Shown here: positions 1-7,527 of the stretch, piece after piece
How positions within the stretch are numbered: position 1 is the stretch's first letter
How the letters are laid out: each line of letters starts with the position of its first letter
Assembly (NCBI GenBank): GCA_964642235.1
Contig: CAZXOP010000025.1
Span: 1-20,577 of the forward strand
Length of the DNA stretch: 20,577 nt
Direction of reading: 5' to 3'
Source: CAYSND01 sp964642235
GTDB taxonomy: Bacteria; Bacteroidota; Bacteroidia; Bacteroidales; UBA932
Program-made: the position numbers and the translations under genes
Notes under the pieces: generated by a model
Database searches by the model: none
What the model saw: the letters and a program-made list of their open reading frames with translations, nothing else
Told to the model about the DNA's origin: nothing

Positions 1-346
1 ACATAGTATCCCTCTTGTCAAAGTTATATGACTGCATAATAGCATTGCCATACCCCTCTGCTCTTTCGAGGAATAGGAACTGATGAATTCCCATCTCTCC
101 GGTAATTCTTGTGAAGAAAGTTAGGGGGAGTTCGCATAATGGGTGGAACCCTACAAATCCACCGATGCGTGGGTACATCTCTTCGACAGGGATGGTGGCA
201 TGTCCACAACCGAATGTGTGCACCCATCTTTTTTGTTCAATACTGTCCGCCATAATTTCAGCGGCTTTTTTAATATTATCAAGCTGTGTTTTTTCTATGT
301 TTGCCATCACAGTTCTGGCATTGTTTAACCACTCTATTGCTAACAT
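1..346 (-). CDS. SIS-domain phosphosugar-binding protein (COG4821/UPF0309-like), 3' part missing
   Basis: The first 115 residues are visible and the gene runs off the left edge; family members are about 240-250 residues, so less than half is present. The start is the ATG whose complement lies at 344-346 (MLAIEWLNNARTV). After an N-terminal helix comes the Rossmann-like SIS core: a glycine-rich loop HTFGCGHA followed by VEEMYPRIGGF, matching the G-x-G-H/S ... E-E-M-x-x-R pattern of COG4821 proteins. The family is thought to bind or isomerise phosphosugars in the cytoplasm, but its exact substrate is generally unknown. It lies 53 bp downstream of the MFS gene and is probably the last visible member of the leftward operon, possibly with its own promoter (373-380). 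Family call is firm; biochemical role is inferred. Confidence 0.8.
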   Translation of the reverse strand, partial: MLAIEWLNNARTVMANIEKTQLDNIKKAAEIMADSIEQKRWVHTFGCGHATIPVEEMYPRIGGFVGFHPLCELPLTFFTRITGEMGIHQFLFLERAEGYGNAIMQSYNFDKRDTM

Positions 347-372
347 ATTTTATGCTATTGAATAATTTTTGA

Positions 373-380
373 CAAAAATA
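373..380 (-). promoter_or_regulatory. Possible Bacteroides-type -7 box for the SIS gene
   Basis: On the minus strand this reads TATTTTTG, which fits the TAnnTTTG -7 consensus and lies about 27 bases before the SIS start codon, in the 53-bp gap after the MFS gene. No clear TTTG -33 partner is seen, and the gap is AT-rich, so a chance match is quite possible. Confidence 0.3.
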
Positions 381-399
381 ATACTTTTTTGCTAAAAAA

Positions 400-1539
400 C
401 TATGATTTTTTACTAAAACCAACAAAAGAAATTAATACTATAGCTAATATCGCACCTATAAGCACGTAGGGGAGGGTTTTAATCCCCAAAGCCCCTAAAA
501 GAAAATTAAGTGAAGTGTTCCCTACTAGGGCAATAACAAGTGCAAAGCTAAAAGCAGTTCCCGACATCTCTTTATATCTCTCTCCGACTCTTCCGAGTAT
601 AACCGGGAAAGTGGAGGCAAGTCCCATACCGAGAAGTGTTGCCCCTAAGAGGGCAATGGTAGAGTTTTTAGAGAGGAGAATGGTAATTACCCCCATTAAT
701 GCAAAGAGCATCGATATAACTAAGATATTTTTACTTGAGAATTTTTTAAGGAGATAGATTAGAAGCAGTCTGCTTATCCCCATCCCCACGACTATAAAAC
801 TGAGTGCATATTGTGCCTGGTCGAGAGACATCCCATGATGTTGTGTGAGGTATGTGGGGGTCCAATTCTGCGATACCCCTTCAAGTCCACTCTGGAAGAA
901 GAGAACGAAACTCATTATAAGCAGCAATGGCTCCTTTGCCATTGAGATTACTTTTTTAACAGGTATTCCCTGTTTGTATTTGGCTTCAGGGAACTTTATA
1001 ATCAGGAAGAAAATAGCAGCAATGAACATTATTACCCCGGTCCCCGATACTATGGGTGTATAGCTTATGGATTTGGAGAGGGACGCGAGAAGGAAAGGAA
1101 TGGTAAATGCCCCAAGGCAATAGAAAAACCCAAGAAGGGAGAGGTTTGCCGGTCTGGAATGGTCTGAAGAGGTATCGGAGACGAGTGCGTTCGTGGCACC
1201 ATTCAACATCCCTCCGCTGGTACCAAGTATGAAAATGGAGAGTCGTATCATACTTACATCGCTTACGAAAGCTAACATCTCAAGACCAATAAGACATAAC
1301 AGGGTGGCTATAACCATCAATGACTTATATCCGTATCTATCTATTATTACCCCGAATATCAGTGAACCTAAAAGGATACCCAAAGGGAGAAGTCCCACAA
1401 GGGTGGATGACTGGGCTGTATTTAGGTTAAGAGATTCTGAGAGTGAGGGGAGAATAGCTCCCATTACGGTAAATGCTACTCCGAAAAAGAGCATTCCGAT
1501 AAATCCTGCCATCAAGACAAGCGTTTTATTTTCTTTCAT
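400..1539 (-). CDS. Major facilitator superfamily permease, probably for a sugar
   Basis: A 379-residue integral membrane protein with roughly twelve hydrophobic segments in two halves, split by a more polar loop around residues 190-205 (KFPEAKYKQ...). The loop after the second segment carries a motif-A-like signature, GVIIDRYGYKS (around residues 63-73), typical of MFS carriers. Its start codon overlaps the stop of the upstream ROK gene by one base (TAATG), which suggests translational coupling. A permease coupled to a ROK sugar-kinase homologue and followed by a SIS protein is best read as a monosaccharide or amino-sugar importer of the inner membrane, but the substrate cannot be told from sequence. 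A nicotinate or nicotinamide carrier is an alternative given the pncB-pncA genes upstream. Confidence 0.85.
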   Translation of the reverse strand: MKENKTLVLMAGFIGMLFFGVAFTVMGAILPSLSESLNLNTAQSSTLVGLLPLGILLGSLIFGVIIDRYGYKSLMVIATLLCLIGLEMLAFVSDVSMIRLSIFILGTSGGMLNGATNALVSDTSSDHSRPANLSLLGFFYCLGAFTIPFLLASLSKSISYTPIVSGTGVIMFIAAIFFLIIKFPEAKYKQGIPVKKVISMAKEPLLLIMSFVLFFQSGLEGVSQNWTPTYLTQHHGMSLDQAQYALSFIVVGMGISRLLLIYLLKKFSSKNILVISMLFALMGVITILLSKNSTIALLGATLLGMGLASTFPVILGRVGERYKEMSGTAFSFALVIALVGNTSLNFLLGALGIKTLPYVLIGAILAIVLISFVGFSKKS

Positions 1540-2489
1540 TATTCTGTAGCTTTAATCGCAACTGCTGCCGCTCCATACAGTCCTGCCATTTTAGGGAGCT
1601 GGGTTGCTATAAATTTAACTTCTTTAATGGATATTGGTTGTGCCCATTTACACGCCTCTTCATAGATTCTATCTATTAGAGGGATGGCAGGGCCGAAGAG
1701 ACCGCCACCGAAGATTATCATCTCTGGGTTAAAGATGCTTACCAGATTAGCTGTTGCCATTCCCCACATCTCCACAGCCTTATTAATAACTTTTATGGCA
1801 ATAGGGTCATTAAGGAGATAAGCGGCAAACACTTCATAAGAGGTTATTTTCTCCCTTTGGTACTGCTTAAGCATCCCTTTGTAATTCTTTTCTGATTCGA
1901 GTAGTCTTCTTGCTTGTTTTGCAAGTCCCTCCCCGGAGGCATAAGTTTCAAAACATCCACATTGGTCATATTGTTTACTATATGGAGGTTTGAGAGCCAT
2001 CCAACCGACTGCCCCAATAATATCGGATGCCCCATGCAGGATTATTCCGTCCACGACTATCCCGGCTCCAATACCGGTCCCGACAGCCATAAAAATAGCA
2101 TTATTACACCCCTTGGCTGCCCCCATTTTCTGCTCTCCGAAGATATAACAAGTCCTGTCGCTCTCAATGGAGATGGTAGCATCAGGGAAAGAACTCTTCA
2201 TCTCCTCCATAAGAGGGTAATTGCTCCACTTTGGGATATTGGGAGCCCAAACGCACCCTGTCTTTGAATATGAGATCCCCGGTACACAAACTCCAATACT
2301 TAGCGGATGGTCGGGGAGAATCCCCCCCTTATTCATTATTCTCTCGCATAGCGTAATAACAAGTTCGCCGACCTCTTTTCCCTCCCTCCCTTCGAGCAGA
2401 AGGCTATCTTGTATAAGAAGATTGCCGAATTTATTAAAAATCCCTGCCGATACTTTAGTTCCGCCAATATCAATGCCAATGTAGTTCAT
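1539..2489 (-). CDS. ROK-family sugar kinase homologue with atypical sugar/zinc motifs
   Basis: A 316-residue protein of the ROK (repressor, ORF, kinase) family, with no DNA-binding N-terminus. It opens with the phosphate-binding motif DIGGTK (residues 7-12), keeps the presumed catalytic Asp in ESDRTC (D111) and the GTGIGAG loop (137-143), and ends with the adenosine-side GGGLFGP motif. The region after residue 155 is unusual: the E-x-G-H motif that contacts sugar hydroxyls and supplies a zinc ligand reads GAVGW (159-163), and the C-x-C-G-x-x-G-C zinc cluster is reduced to CGC (177-179). It may be a kinase with different sugar specificity, or no longer a normal kinase. The gene sits 12 bp after the nicotinamidase and overlaps the permease start by 1 bp. 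ROK membership is firm; activity and substrate are open. Confidence 0.85.
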   Translation of the reverse strand: MNYIGIDIGGTKVSAGIFNKFGNLLIQDSLLLEGREGKEVGELVITLCERIMNKGGILPDHPLSIGVCVPGISYSKTGCVWAPNIPKWSNYPLMEEMKSSFPDATISIESDRTCYIFGEQKMGAAKGCNNAIFMAVGTGIGAGIVVDGIILHGASDIIGAVGWMALKPPYSKQYDQCGCFETYASGEGLAKQARRLLESEKNYKGMLKQYQREKITSYEVFAAYLLNDPIAIKVINKAVEMWGMATANLVSIFNPEMIIFGGGLFGPAIPLIDRIYEEACKWAQPISIKEVKFIATQLPKMAGLYGAAAVAIKATE

Positions 2490-2501
2490 GGAGATATGGT
2501 A

Positions 2502-3071
2502 TTAATTATCAATTATTTTGACCCCTTTAGATTTGAGATCTTCTATATTTTTAAGATGCTCCTCATAATTAATATAAGCGATTGCACTTTTAAGAATAGA
2601 GACTTTAACTCCGATTTTAAGAAAGTCGAGAGAGGTCTCTCTTATGCAAAACTCCGAGGCTATTCCACTTATTATAATCTCTTTGCCTGAAAAGGAGGCC
2701 AAGGTTTTTCCATCATTGTTTCGAGATACGAACCCTGAATACTCCTCTTTACTCTGAACTCTCCCTTTGTAGAAAATGTTTGTGTTTGGGTCAGGACGAT
2801 TATCTTTATTCTTAACATTATGGTAAAAGTCGATATGAATAGCCCCTCCGTAGCTCCCTTCAATACAGTGCGTTGGCCAAATACCCCCATTCTCCTTAAA
2901 AGAACAGTGTTCTTTTGGGTGAGCATCACAGACATAGAGAACTTTTTGTTCCGGATGTGCATTTATAAATTCAACACAATTTTTAATGCTCTCTTCTGCC
3001 CCTTTACAGGCCAGGGAGCCATCAATAAAGTCGTATATCATATCGACTACTATGTGAGTAATTTCGGACAT
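2502..3071 (-). CDS. pncA: Nicotinamidase (isochorismatase-like cysteine hydrolase)
   Basis: A 189-residue cytoplasmic hydrolase of the isochorismatase fold, near the usual length for PncA. The nicotinamidase triad can be placed as D10 (VVDMIYDF), K102 (FYKG) and C142 (IASEFCIRET). Metal ligands also fall where expected: D49, H51 and H55 in CDAHPKEHCSF, plus H68 in WPTHC. The predicted reaction is hydrolysis of nicotinamide to nicotinate and ammonia. The next enzyme of the route, nicotinate phosphoribosyltransferase, is encoded 11 bp upstream in the same direction, which strongly supports this assignment over a generic isochorismatase. The ATG at 3071 gives a standard N-terminus starting just before the first beta-strand. 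Confidence 0.92.
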   Translation of the reverse strand: MSEITHIVVDMIYDFIDGSLACKGAEESIKNCVEFINAHPEQKVLYVCDAHPKEHCSFKENGGIWPTHCIEGSYGGAIHIDFYHNVKNKDNRPDPNTNIFYKGRVQSKEEYSGFVSRNNDGKTLASFSGKEIIISGIASEFCIRETSLDFLKIGVKVSILKSAIAYINYEEHLKNIEDLKSKGVKIIDN

Positions 3072-3082
3072 AATATGTATAA

Positions 3083-4552
3083 TTATTTAAAATGTTTTAT
3101 CTCTTCAATAAGTGAGTTAATGAGTTTCATCTTTAAGTCGTAAAGTGAATCGGAAATATCCACTTTATAGTAGTGGGGGTTGATGAGTCTCTTTTCGGTA
3201 AGGTTGAGGTGACTAAGATTATCATTGTAATAATCTTTTCTCTCATTTATATGGGGTTCTTTCACAATAAGTTGACCATCTTTCATCACTTGCCTCTGAA
3301 GTACCTTATAATCATAGCTCCCTTTTTCAAAATAGGTAACTTTTGTCTCATCATATTCATCTCTAATAGAAAAATCCTCTCCGCTCTCAATAGCCTTTGC
3401 CAAGGCGTCCCCTCTGAGACAGGTAACATCTCCTTTGAAATAACCATCTCTGATGATTCTATAGGTAATCTGGAAGCCGGGATTAATAAGTTTACTCTTA
3501 TCTTCTGAGCGTTTAAGAACCGGTTTATCATCTATCTGAACCAATTTATATACATTCCCGAAACAGGGGTTATGTTTGCTTGTGGCTATGGCATCTCCTA
3601 CTCCGTAAACATCAATAGCTGCTTTCTGTCTTTCAAGTTCAGCTATAAGATATTCGTCTAAAGCATTGGTAGCAAATATTTTACATTTAGTAAGCCCTGC
3701 CTTGTCAAGCTCTGCTCGGCACTGTCCTGAGAGATATGCGAGGTCTCCGCTATCGAGGCGGATACTGTAACCGGGAGCATAGTCATCACCTATACCGTTG
3801 TTATGGAATGCTTTAATAGCATTTTTTAATCCGCATTTAAGGGTGTCGTAAGTATCTATAAGGAGGGTTATCGGCTCGTTTTTATGTGTTTTTATATAGA
3901 CTTCAAAGGCTTCATATTCACCGGCAATCGTACACCCGAACGAGGTAACGAAGCTATGAGCCATGGTGCCGCTTGCTTGGAAGCCGAATTTGGTGCTTGC
4001 AAGGATATTAGAACTATTATAACACCCTGCTATATAAGCTGCTTTTGCCCCATAGGTGGCTGCCCATGGACCGTGTGCCCTTCGGGAGCCAAATTCGCTG
4101 ACAGGTTTAGGGGTACTGCGACTTACACGTGAAGCTTTAGTGGCAATAGCCATCTGATGATTCATTATGCAGAGAAGAGGTGTTTCTAAAACTTGTGCCT
4201 CAATAATAGGGGCTTCTATTGTTAAAATAGGTTCTGCCGGGAAGGCTATCTCCCCCTCACGCATTGCGTAAACATTCCCTGTAAAGTGCATCTGAGAGAG
4301 GTATTTACAAAAATCCTTATATACATCACCGGGGAGAAATTGCTCAAAAAACTCTTCCCCTTTTGAGCCAATTCCGGAGATCATTTCGAGTGCCTCCTCG
4401 ATGCCTGAAACTACTGCCCAGTTATTATTATCCGGAGCTCTTCTAAAGAAAAGATTAAAAATAGCCTTCTGCTCTTTCATTCCATTGTCATAGAATGATT
4501 TCCCCATGGTGTATTGGTACTTGTCGGAACAATAAGAAATATTGAGATTCAT
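3083..4552 (-). CDS. pncB: Nicotinate phosphoribosyltransferase
   Basis: A 489-residue cytoplasmic enzyme of NAD salvage that makes nicotinate mononucleotide from nicotinate, PRPP and ATP. Family marks are the N-terminal SDKYQYTMG (9-17), the FGSRRAHGP block (154-162), the GTMAHSF block (195-201) whose His199 corresponds to the position thought to be autophosphorylated in this family, LLIDTYDTL (230-238) and SIRLDSGDL (263-271). It is the first gene of the leftward operon, starting 71 bases from the divergent amgK-like gene, and is followed 11 bp later by the nicotinamidase that makes its substrate. A promoter core lies 22-29 bases before the start codon. No disruption is seen. Confidence 0.95.
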   Translation of the reverse strand: MNLNISYCSDKYQYTMGKSFYDNGMKEQKAIFNLFFRRAPDNNNWAVVSGIEEALEMISGIGSKGEEFFEQFLPGDVYKDFCKYLSQMHFTGNVYAMREGEIAFPAEPILTIEAPIIEAQVLETPLLCIMNHQMAIATKASRVSRSTPKPVSEFGSRRAHGPWAATYGAKAAYIAGCYNSSNILASTKFGFQASGTMAHSFVTSFGCTIAGEYEAFEVYIKTHKNEPITLLIDTYDTLKCGLKNAIKAFHNNGIGDDYAPGYSIRLDSGDLAYLSGQCRAELDKAGLTKCKIFATNALDEYLIAELERQKAAIDVYGVGDAIATSKHNPCFGNVYKLVQIDDKPVLKRSEDKSKLINPGFQITYRIIRDGYFKGDVTCLRGDALAKAIESGEDFSIRDEYDETKVTYFEKGSYDYKVLQRQVMKDGQLIVKEPHINERKDYYNDNLSHLNLTEKRLINPHYYKVDISDSLYDLKMKLINSLIEEIKHFK

Positions 4553-4573
4553 TATAAATTATTTAAGGTTAAA

Positions 4574-4607
4574 CAAAGATATGGCTTTTATTTATTATTT
4601 TTGCAAA
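4574..4607 (-). promoter_or_regulatory. Probable promoter of the pncB-led operon
   Basis: Read on the minus strand, TATCTTTG (4574-4581) matches the Bacteroides -7 consensus TAnnTTTG exactly, and TTTG (4604-4607) is a -33 candidate. The 22-base spacing is slightly longer than typical. The predicted transcript would start about 15 bases before the pncB ATG. It overlaps the candidate promoter for the divergent genes, so polymerase occupancy at the two may interfere. Seen by consensus match only. Confidence 0.55.
4596..4603 (+). promoter_or_regulatory. Candidate -7 box for the amgK-like operon
   Basis: TATTTTTG matches TAnnTTTG and lies 20 bases before the ATG at 4624, giving a short leader of roughly a dozen bases. 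No convincing TTTG -33 element is found 19-22 bases upstream, so the site is weaker than the divergent one. A promoter somewhere in this 71-base spacer is expected because the flanking genes diverge. Confidence 0.4.
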
Positions 4608-4623
4608 CAATAAAGTTATATTT

Positions 4624-6039
4624 ATGAAAGAAGTCGCAGCTCTTTTTGAGCAATACACAGGTGAAAAAGTCCTTTCAATCACAGAATTACCCTCCTCAGG
4701 GAGTAACCGCCGCTATTTTAGAATAGTCGGGGCAAGCCAAACCCTTATCGGTGCCAAAGGGACCTCCATAGAGGAAAATAGAGCTTTTTGGGGCATTGCG
4801 GAGCATTTTTCATCGAGGGGGCTGCCGGTACCAAAGGTCTTAATCCATGATAAGGCATTTAGTTGCTATCTTCAACAAGATTTAGGGGACAATGTCCTTT
4901 ATAATGCTGTTGCGAAAGGGCGTGAAAGGGGGCGATATGACGAAAAAGAGAAGGAACTTCTTAAAAAATCTATCTCTGTTCTCCCCTCTATTCAGTTTGA
5001 GGGGGCTGAGGGGTTTGACTTTTCACTCTGTTATCCTCAGCCGGAATTTGACGAGAGGATGATCTCTTTTGACCAAAACTATTTTAAGTACTGTTTCCTT
5101 AAAGCCACCGGTCTTGAGTTTAGTGAGATAAGGCTTGATGAGGATTTTAAAAGGATGTGCAATGTGCTGATGAGAAACTCCTCTTCCACTTTCTTATATA
5201 GGGATTTTCAGGCAAGAAATGTAATGATAGTGGATGGTAATCCTTATTTTATAGATTTTCAGGGGGGGAGGAAAGGACCTATCTATTATGATGTTGCCTC
5301 TTTTGTTTGGCAGGCAAAGGCTAATTATTCAGAGGAGTTAAAACAGGAGTTAATAGATACATATATAGCTGCCCTCCAGAGGTATATCCCTGTTGACGAG
5401 AAATATTTTTATAATCAACTTCGCCACTTTGTACTTTTCAGAACATTGCAAGTACTTGGGGCTTATGGGTTTAGAGGGTATTTTGAGAAGAAACCCCATT
5501 TTCTACAGAGCGTCCCTTATGCAATGGATAATATAAGGGGACTTTTAAAAACCCCTTTCAAAGAGTACCCTTATCTCTCGGAGATCTTACTTGAGTTAAC
5601 GAAGATGAAACAGTTTACCGATGTGGGACTGAATAATAAACTTGAGGTTAGGATTTATAGTTTTGCATATAAGAAAGGGATTCCAAACGATATTTCTGGT
5701 AATGGTGGAGGGTATGTTTTTGACTGTAGAGGGATTAATAACCCCGGAAAATTCGAACACTTCTCCCATTTTACAGGGAGGGATAAGGAGGTTATAGATT
5801 TCCTGGAAGAGGATGGAGGTGTAAGTAAGTTTCTTAATAATGCTTACGAACTCGCCGATGCTCATGTTCAGAGATATATAGAGAGGAAATTCACCTCGCT
5901 GATGTTCTCTTTCGGGTGTACGGGGGGACAGCACCGTTCTGTTTATTGTGCAGAACATCTTGCAGAGCATATATCTAAGAAATATGATGTCAGGGTATTC
6001 TTGTATCACAGAGAGTTAGAAATAGAGAGGGAGTTATAA
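4624..6039 (+). CDS. AmgK-like anomeric sugar kinase fused to a RapZ C-terminal domain
   Basis: A 471-residue two-domain protein. Residues about 1-325 form an aminoglycoside-phosphotransferase-like kinase of the AmgK group: LYRDFQARN contains the catalytic-loop Asp (D194) and IDFQGGRKGPIYYDVASF (from 210) the metal-binding D211, with the DFQ...GP..YD.AS pattern seen in AmgK (N-acetylmuramate/N-acetylglucosamine anomeric kinase). Residues about 340-465 match the RapZ C-terminal domain: YSFAYKKGIP, VFDCRGINNP and the GCTGGQHRSV loop (431-440). The P-loop N-terminal half of RapZ is absent. In E. coli this C-terminal half binds glucosamine-6-phosphate and an RNA partner. The likely role is phosphorylation of MurNAc (or GlcNAc) at C1 in peptidoglycan recycling, with the RapZ part acting as a metabolite sensor; the sensing is inference. 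The MurU-like gene follows after 2 bp. The frame is continuous, with no sign of a frameshift. Confidence 0.85.
   Translation: MKEVAALFEQYTGEKVLSITELPSSGSNRRYFRIVGASQTLIGAKGTSIEENRAFWGIAEHFSSRGLPVPKVLIHDKAFSCYLQQDLGDNVLYNAVAKGRERGRYDEKEKELLKKSISVLPSIQFEGAEGFDFSLCYPQPEFDERMISFDQNYFKYCFLKATGLEFSEIRLDEDFKRMCNVLMRNSSSTFLYRDFQARNVMIVDGNPYFIDFQGGRKGPIYYDVASFVWQAKANYSEELKQELIDTYIAALQRYIPVDEKYFYNQLRHFVLFRTLQVLGAYGFRGYFEKKPHFLQSVPYAMDNIRGLLKTPFKEYPYLSEILLELTKMKQFTDVGLNNKLEVRIYSFAYKKGIPNDISGNGGGYVFDCRGINNPGKFEHFSHFTGRDKEVIDFLEEDGGVSKFLNNAYELADAHVQRYIERKFTSLMFSFGCTGGQHRSVYCAEHLAEHISKKYDVRVFLYHRELEIEREL
5641..6024 (+). other. RapZ C-terminal domain within the AmgK-like fusion
   Basis: This marks the part of the fused gene encoding residues about 340-467. 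It contains the conserved RapZ elements in order: SFxYKxGIP near the start, VFDxRGINNP, a TGRDKEVxxFL segment and the GCTGGxHRSV loop followed by AEHLAEH and HRELE. All key elements of the domain are intact, so it is unlikely to be a decaying remnant. Confidence 0.85.
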
Positions 6040-6041
6040 TT

Positions 6042-6797
6042 ATGACGGAATCTCCAAAGGTAGCTATGGTTTTTGCGGCGGGACTTGGGACTCGTCTGAA
6101 ACCTCTGACAGATTCCATCCCTAAAGCACTCGTCAGTTATCAGGGGAGACCGTTGCTTGAGAGGGTGCTTATGAAGCTCAAATCGAGCGGTTTTACCAAA
6201 ATTGTAATCAATGTCCATCATTTTCCGGAGCAAATTATAGAGTTTCTCCATTCAAATCAGGATTTTGGAATGGATATCCTCTTTTCTGACGAAAAAGAGC
6301 TCCTTAGGGAGACAGGAGGGGGGGTGAAATATGCAGAAGGGGTGATTTTATCGCAGTTGAGTGGATCGGAGTACGACTCTTTTTTGGTACACAATGTCGA
6401 TATTGTCTCCGATATTGACCTAAATTGGTTCTATGCACAGCATAACTCTTTTAATGGTGTGGAGAGACCACTTGCCACTCTTTTAGTCAGTGACAGGGAG
6501 ACTGCAAGATATTTTCTTTTCGACTCCGAAAACAGGCTCGTGGGGTGGACTAATGTAATAACAGGGGAGGTGCGTTCACCTTATGGAACAATAGATCCTA
6601 ATAAATATAGAAAGTTAGCTTTCAGTGGGATGCATGTTATCTCCACTGCTATCTTCCCCTTAATGAGTGATTTCCCCGAAAAATTCTCGATCGTAGATTT
6701 TTACCTTTCGATGGCTGATAGATATATTATAAAGGGGGTGGTTCAGCCAAAAGGGGTATCAATAGTGGATGTTGGAAAATTAAATCAAATAAAATAG
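6042..6797 (+). CDS. murU: MurU-like nucleotidyltransferase (N-acetylmuramate-1-phosphate uridylyltransferase)
   Basis: A 251-residue cytoplasmic sugar-1-phosphate nucleotidyltransferase. The N-terminal signature FAAGLGTRLKPLT...PKAL (11-30) supplies the nucleotide-binding loop, with R18 and K28 conserved. ETGGG is the sugar-nucleotide loop, and HNVDIVSD contains the metal-binding Asp (D120). Length and motifs fit MurU, which uses UTP to turn MurNAc-1-phosphate into UDP-MurNAc. The specific assignment rests mainly on its place 2 bp after an AmgK-like kinase, the enzyme that makes its substrate. From sequence alone, another hexose-1-phosphate nucleotidyltransferase cannot be excluded. The stop is followed after one base by the start of the dehydrogenase gene. 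Confidence 0.78.
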   Translation: MTESPKVAMVFAAGLGTRLKPLTDSIPKALVSYQGRPLLERVLMKLKSSGFTKIVINVHHFPEQIIEFLHSNQDFGMDILFSDEKELLRETGGGVKYAEGVILSQLSGSEYDSFLVHNVDIVSDIDLNWFYAQHNSFNGVERPLATLLVSDRETARYFLFDSENRLVGWTNVITGEVRSPYGTIDPNKYRKLAFSGMHVISTAIFPLMSDFPEKFSIVDFYLSMADRYIIKGVVQPKGVSIVDVGKLNQIK

Positions 6798-6798
6798 C

Positions 6799-7527
6799 AT
6801 GAAACGAATAATAATTATAGGAGCGACATCAGGGCTTGGGTATAAGGTGGCCGAATTATACCTCGAAAAAGGGTGGATGGTCGGTGTGGCCGGACGTAGG
6901 GATGAGTTACTTGAAGAGTTTAAGAAAAAAGAACCTCAAAGGGTTTTCACGAAGAGGATAGATGTTACCTCCGATGATGCCCCGAATGTTTTACGTGAAT
7001 TTATTTCTGAGCTTGGAGGGATGGATGTTTTTCTAAATTGTTCCGGAATGGGGAGGAAAAACCTCACTGTGGAGCGTGGTATCGAGGTGGAGACTGTGGC
7101 AACCAATGTCAAGGGGTTTACTGCTGTTCTGCTTGAGGCTTTTGATTTTTTCAAGGAGCAAGGGTATGGACACTTAGCTGTTATCTCCTCTGTCTCAGGT
7201 ACGAGAGGGTTAGGGGTGGCCCCGTCCTATTCTGCCACTAAAGCCTTCCAGCAATTCTATATGCAGGCTCTCACTCAGAATGTGCTGATTAATGGGTTTA
7301 AGAAGATAACATTTACTGATATTCGCCCAGGTTTTGTGGCCACGGATTTTATTAATGAGACTGATTATCCATTGGTTCTCTCTGCCGATAAGGTGGCCAA
7401 AAAAATCGTAAAAGCCATTGATAAAAAGAAGAGGGTGGCGACTATAGATTGGAAGTTTTCTGTTATTGTTTTTGTTTGGAGACTTCTTCCAAGAGCTCTA
7501 TGGGAAAAATTGAAGATTACGAATTAA
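6799..7527 (+). CDS. Short-chain dehydrogenase/reductase
   Basis: A 242-residue classical SDR. It has the dinucleotide-binding GATSGLG (8-14), the NCSG motif in the NNAG position, and the catalytic Ser131-Tyr144-Lys148 set (ISSVSG ... PSYSATK). The R after AG (AGRRDE) following the second strand suggests NADP(H) preference. The C-terminal 25 residues are hydrophobic and basic (FSVIVFVWRLLPRALW), possibly a membrane-contact tail. Its start is one base after the stop of the murU-like gene, so it belongs to that operon. I cannot name the substrate. The context hints at a step tied to amino-sugar or cell-wall metabolism, but this is a guess. Confidence 0.85.
   Translation: MKRIIIIGATSGLGYKVAELYLEKGWMVGVAGRRDELLEEFKKKEPQRVFTKRIDVTSDDAPNVLREFISELGGMDVFLNCSGMGRKNLTVERGIEVETVATNVKGFTAVLLEAFDFFKEQGYGHLAVISSVSGTRGLGVAPSYSATKAFQQFYMQALTQNVLINGFKKITFTDIRPGFVATDFINETDYPLVLSADKVAKKIVKAIDKKKRVATIDWKFSVIVFVWRLLPRALWEKLKITN

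Noticed and set aside
24..227. Minus-strand open frame and overlapping plus-strand frames near the left edge
   Set aside because: The SIS protein frame ending its visible part at position 2 and starting at 346 carries recognisable family motifs; the others are out-of-frame shadows.
515..1549. Plus-strand frames of 70-120 codons opposite the MFS and ROK genes
   Set aside because: They lie antisense to well-supported genes, have no recognisable domains, and follow the codon structure of the opposite strand.
5596..6009. Minus-strand 137-codon frame inside the RapZ-C region
   Set aside because: It is antisense to a conserved domain and shows no motif; the opposite frame explains the sequence fully.
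6799..7527. Naming the SDR as a fatty-acid or 3-oxoacyl-ACP reductase
   Set aside because: It has only general SDR motifs and its neighbours are amino-sugar genes, so a specific lipid role is unsupported.
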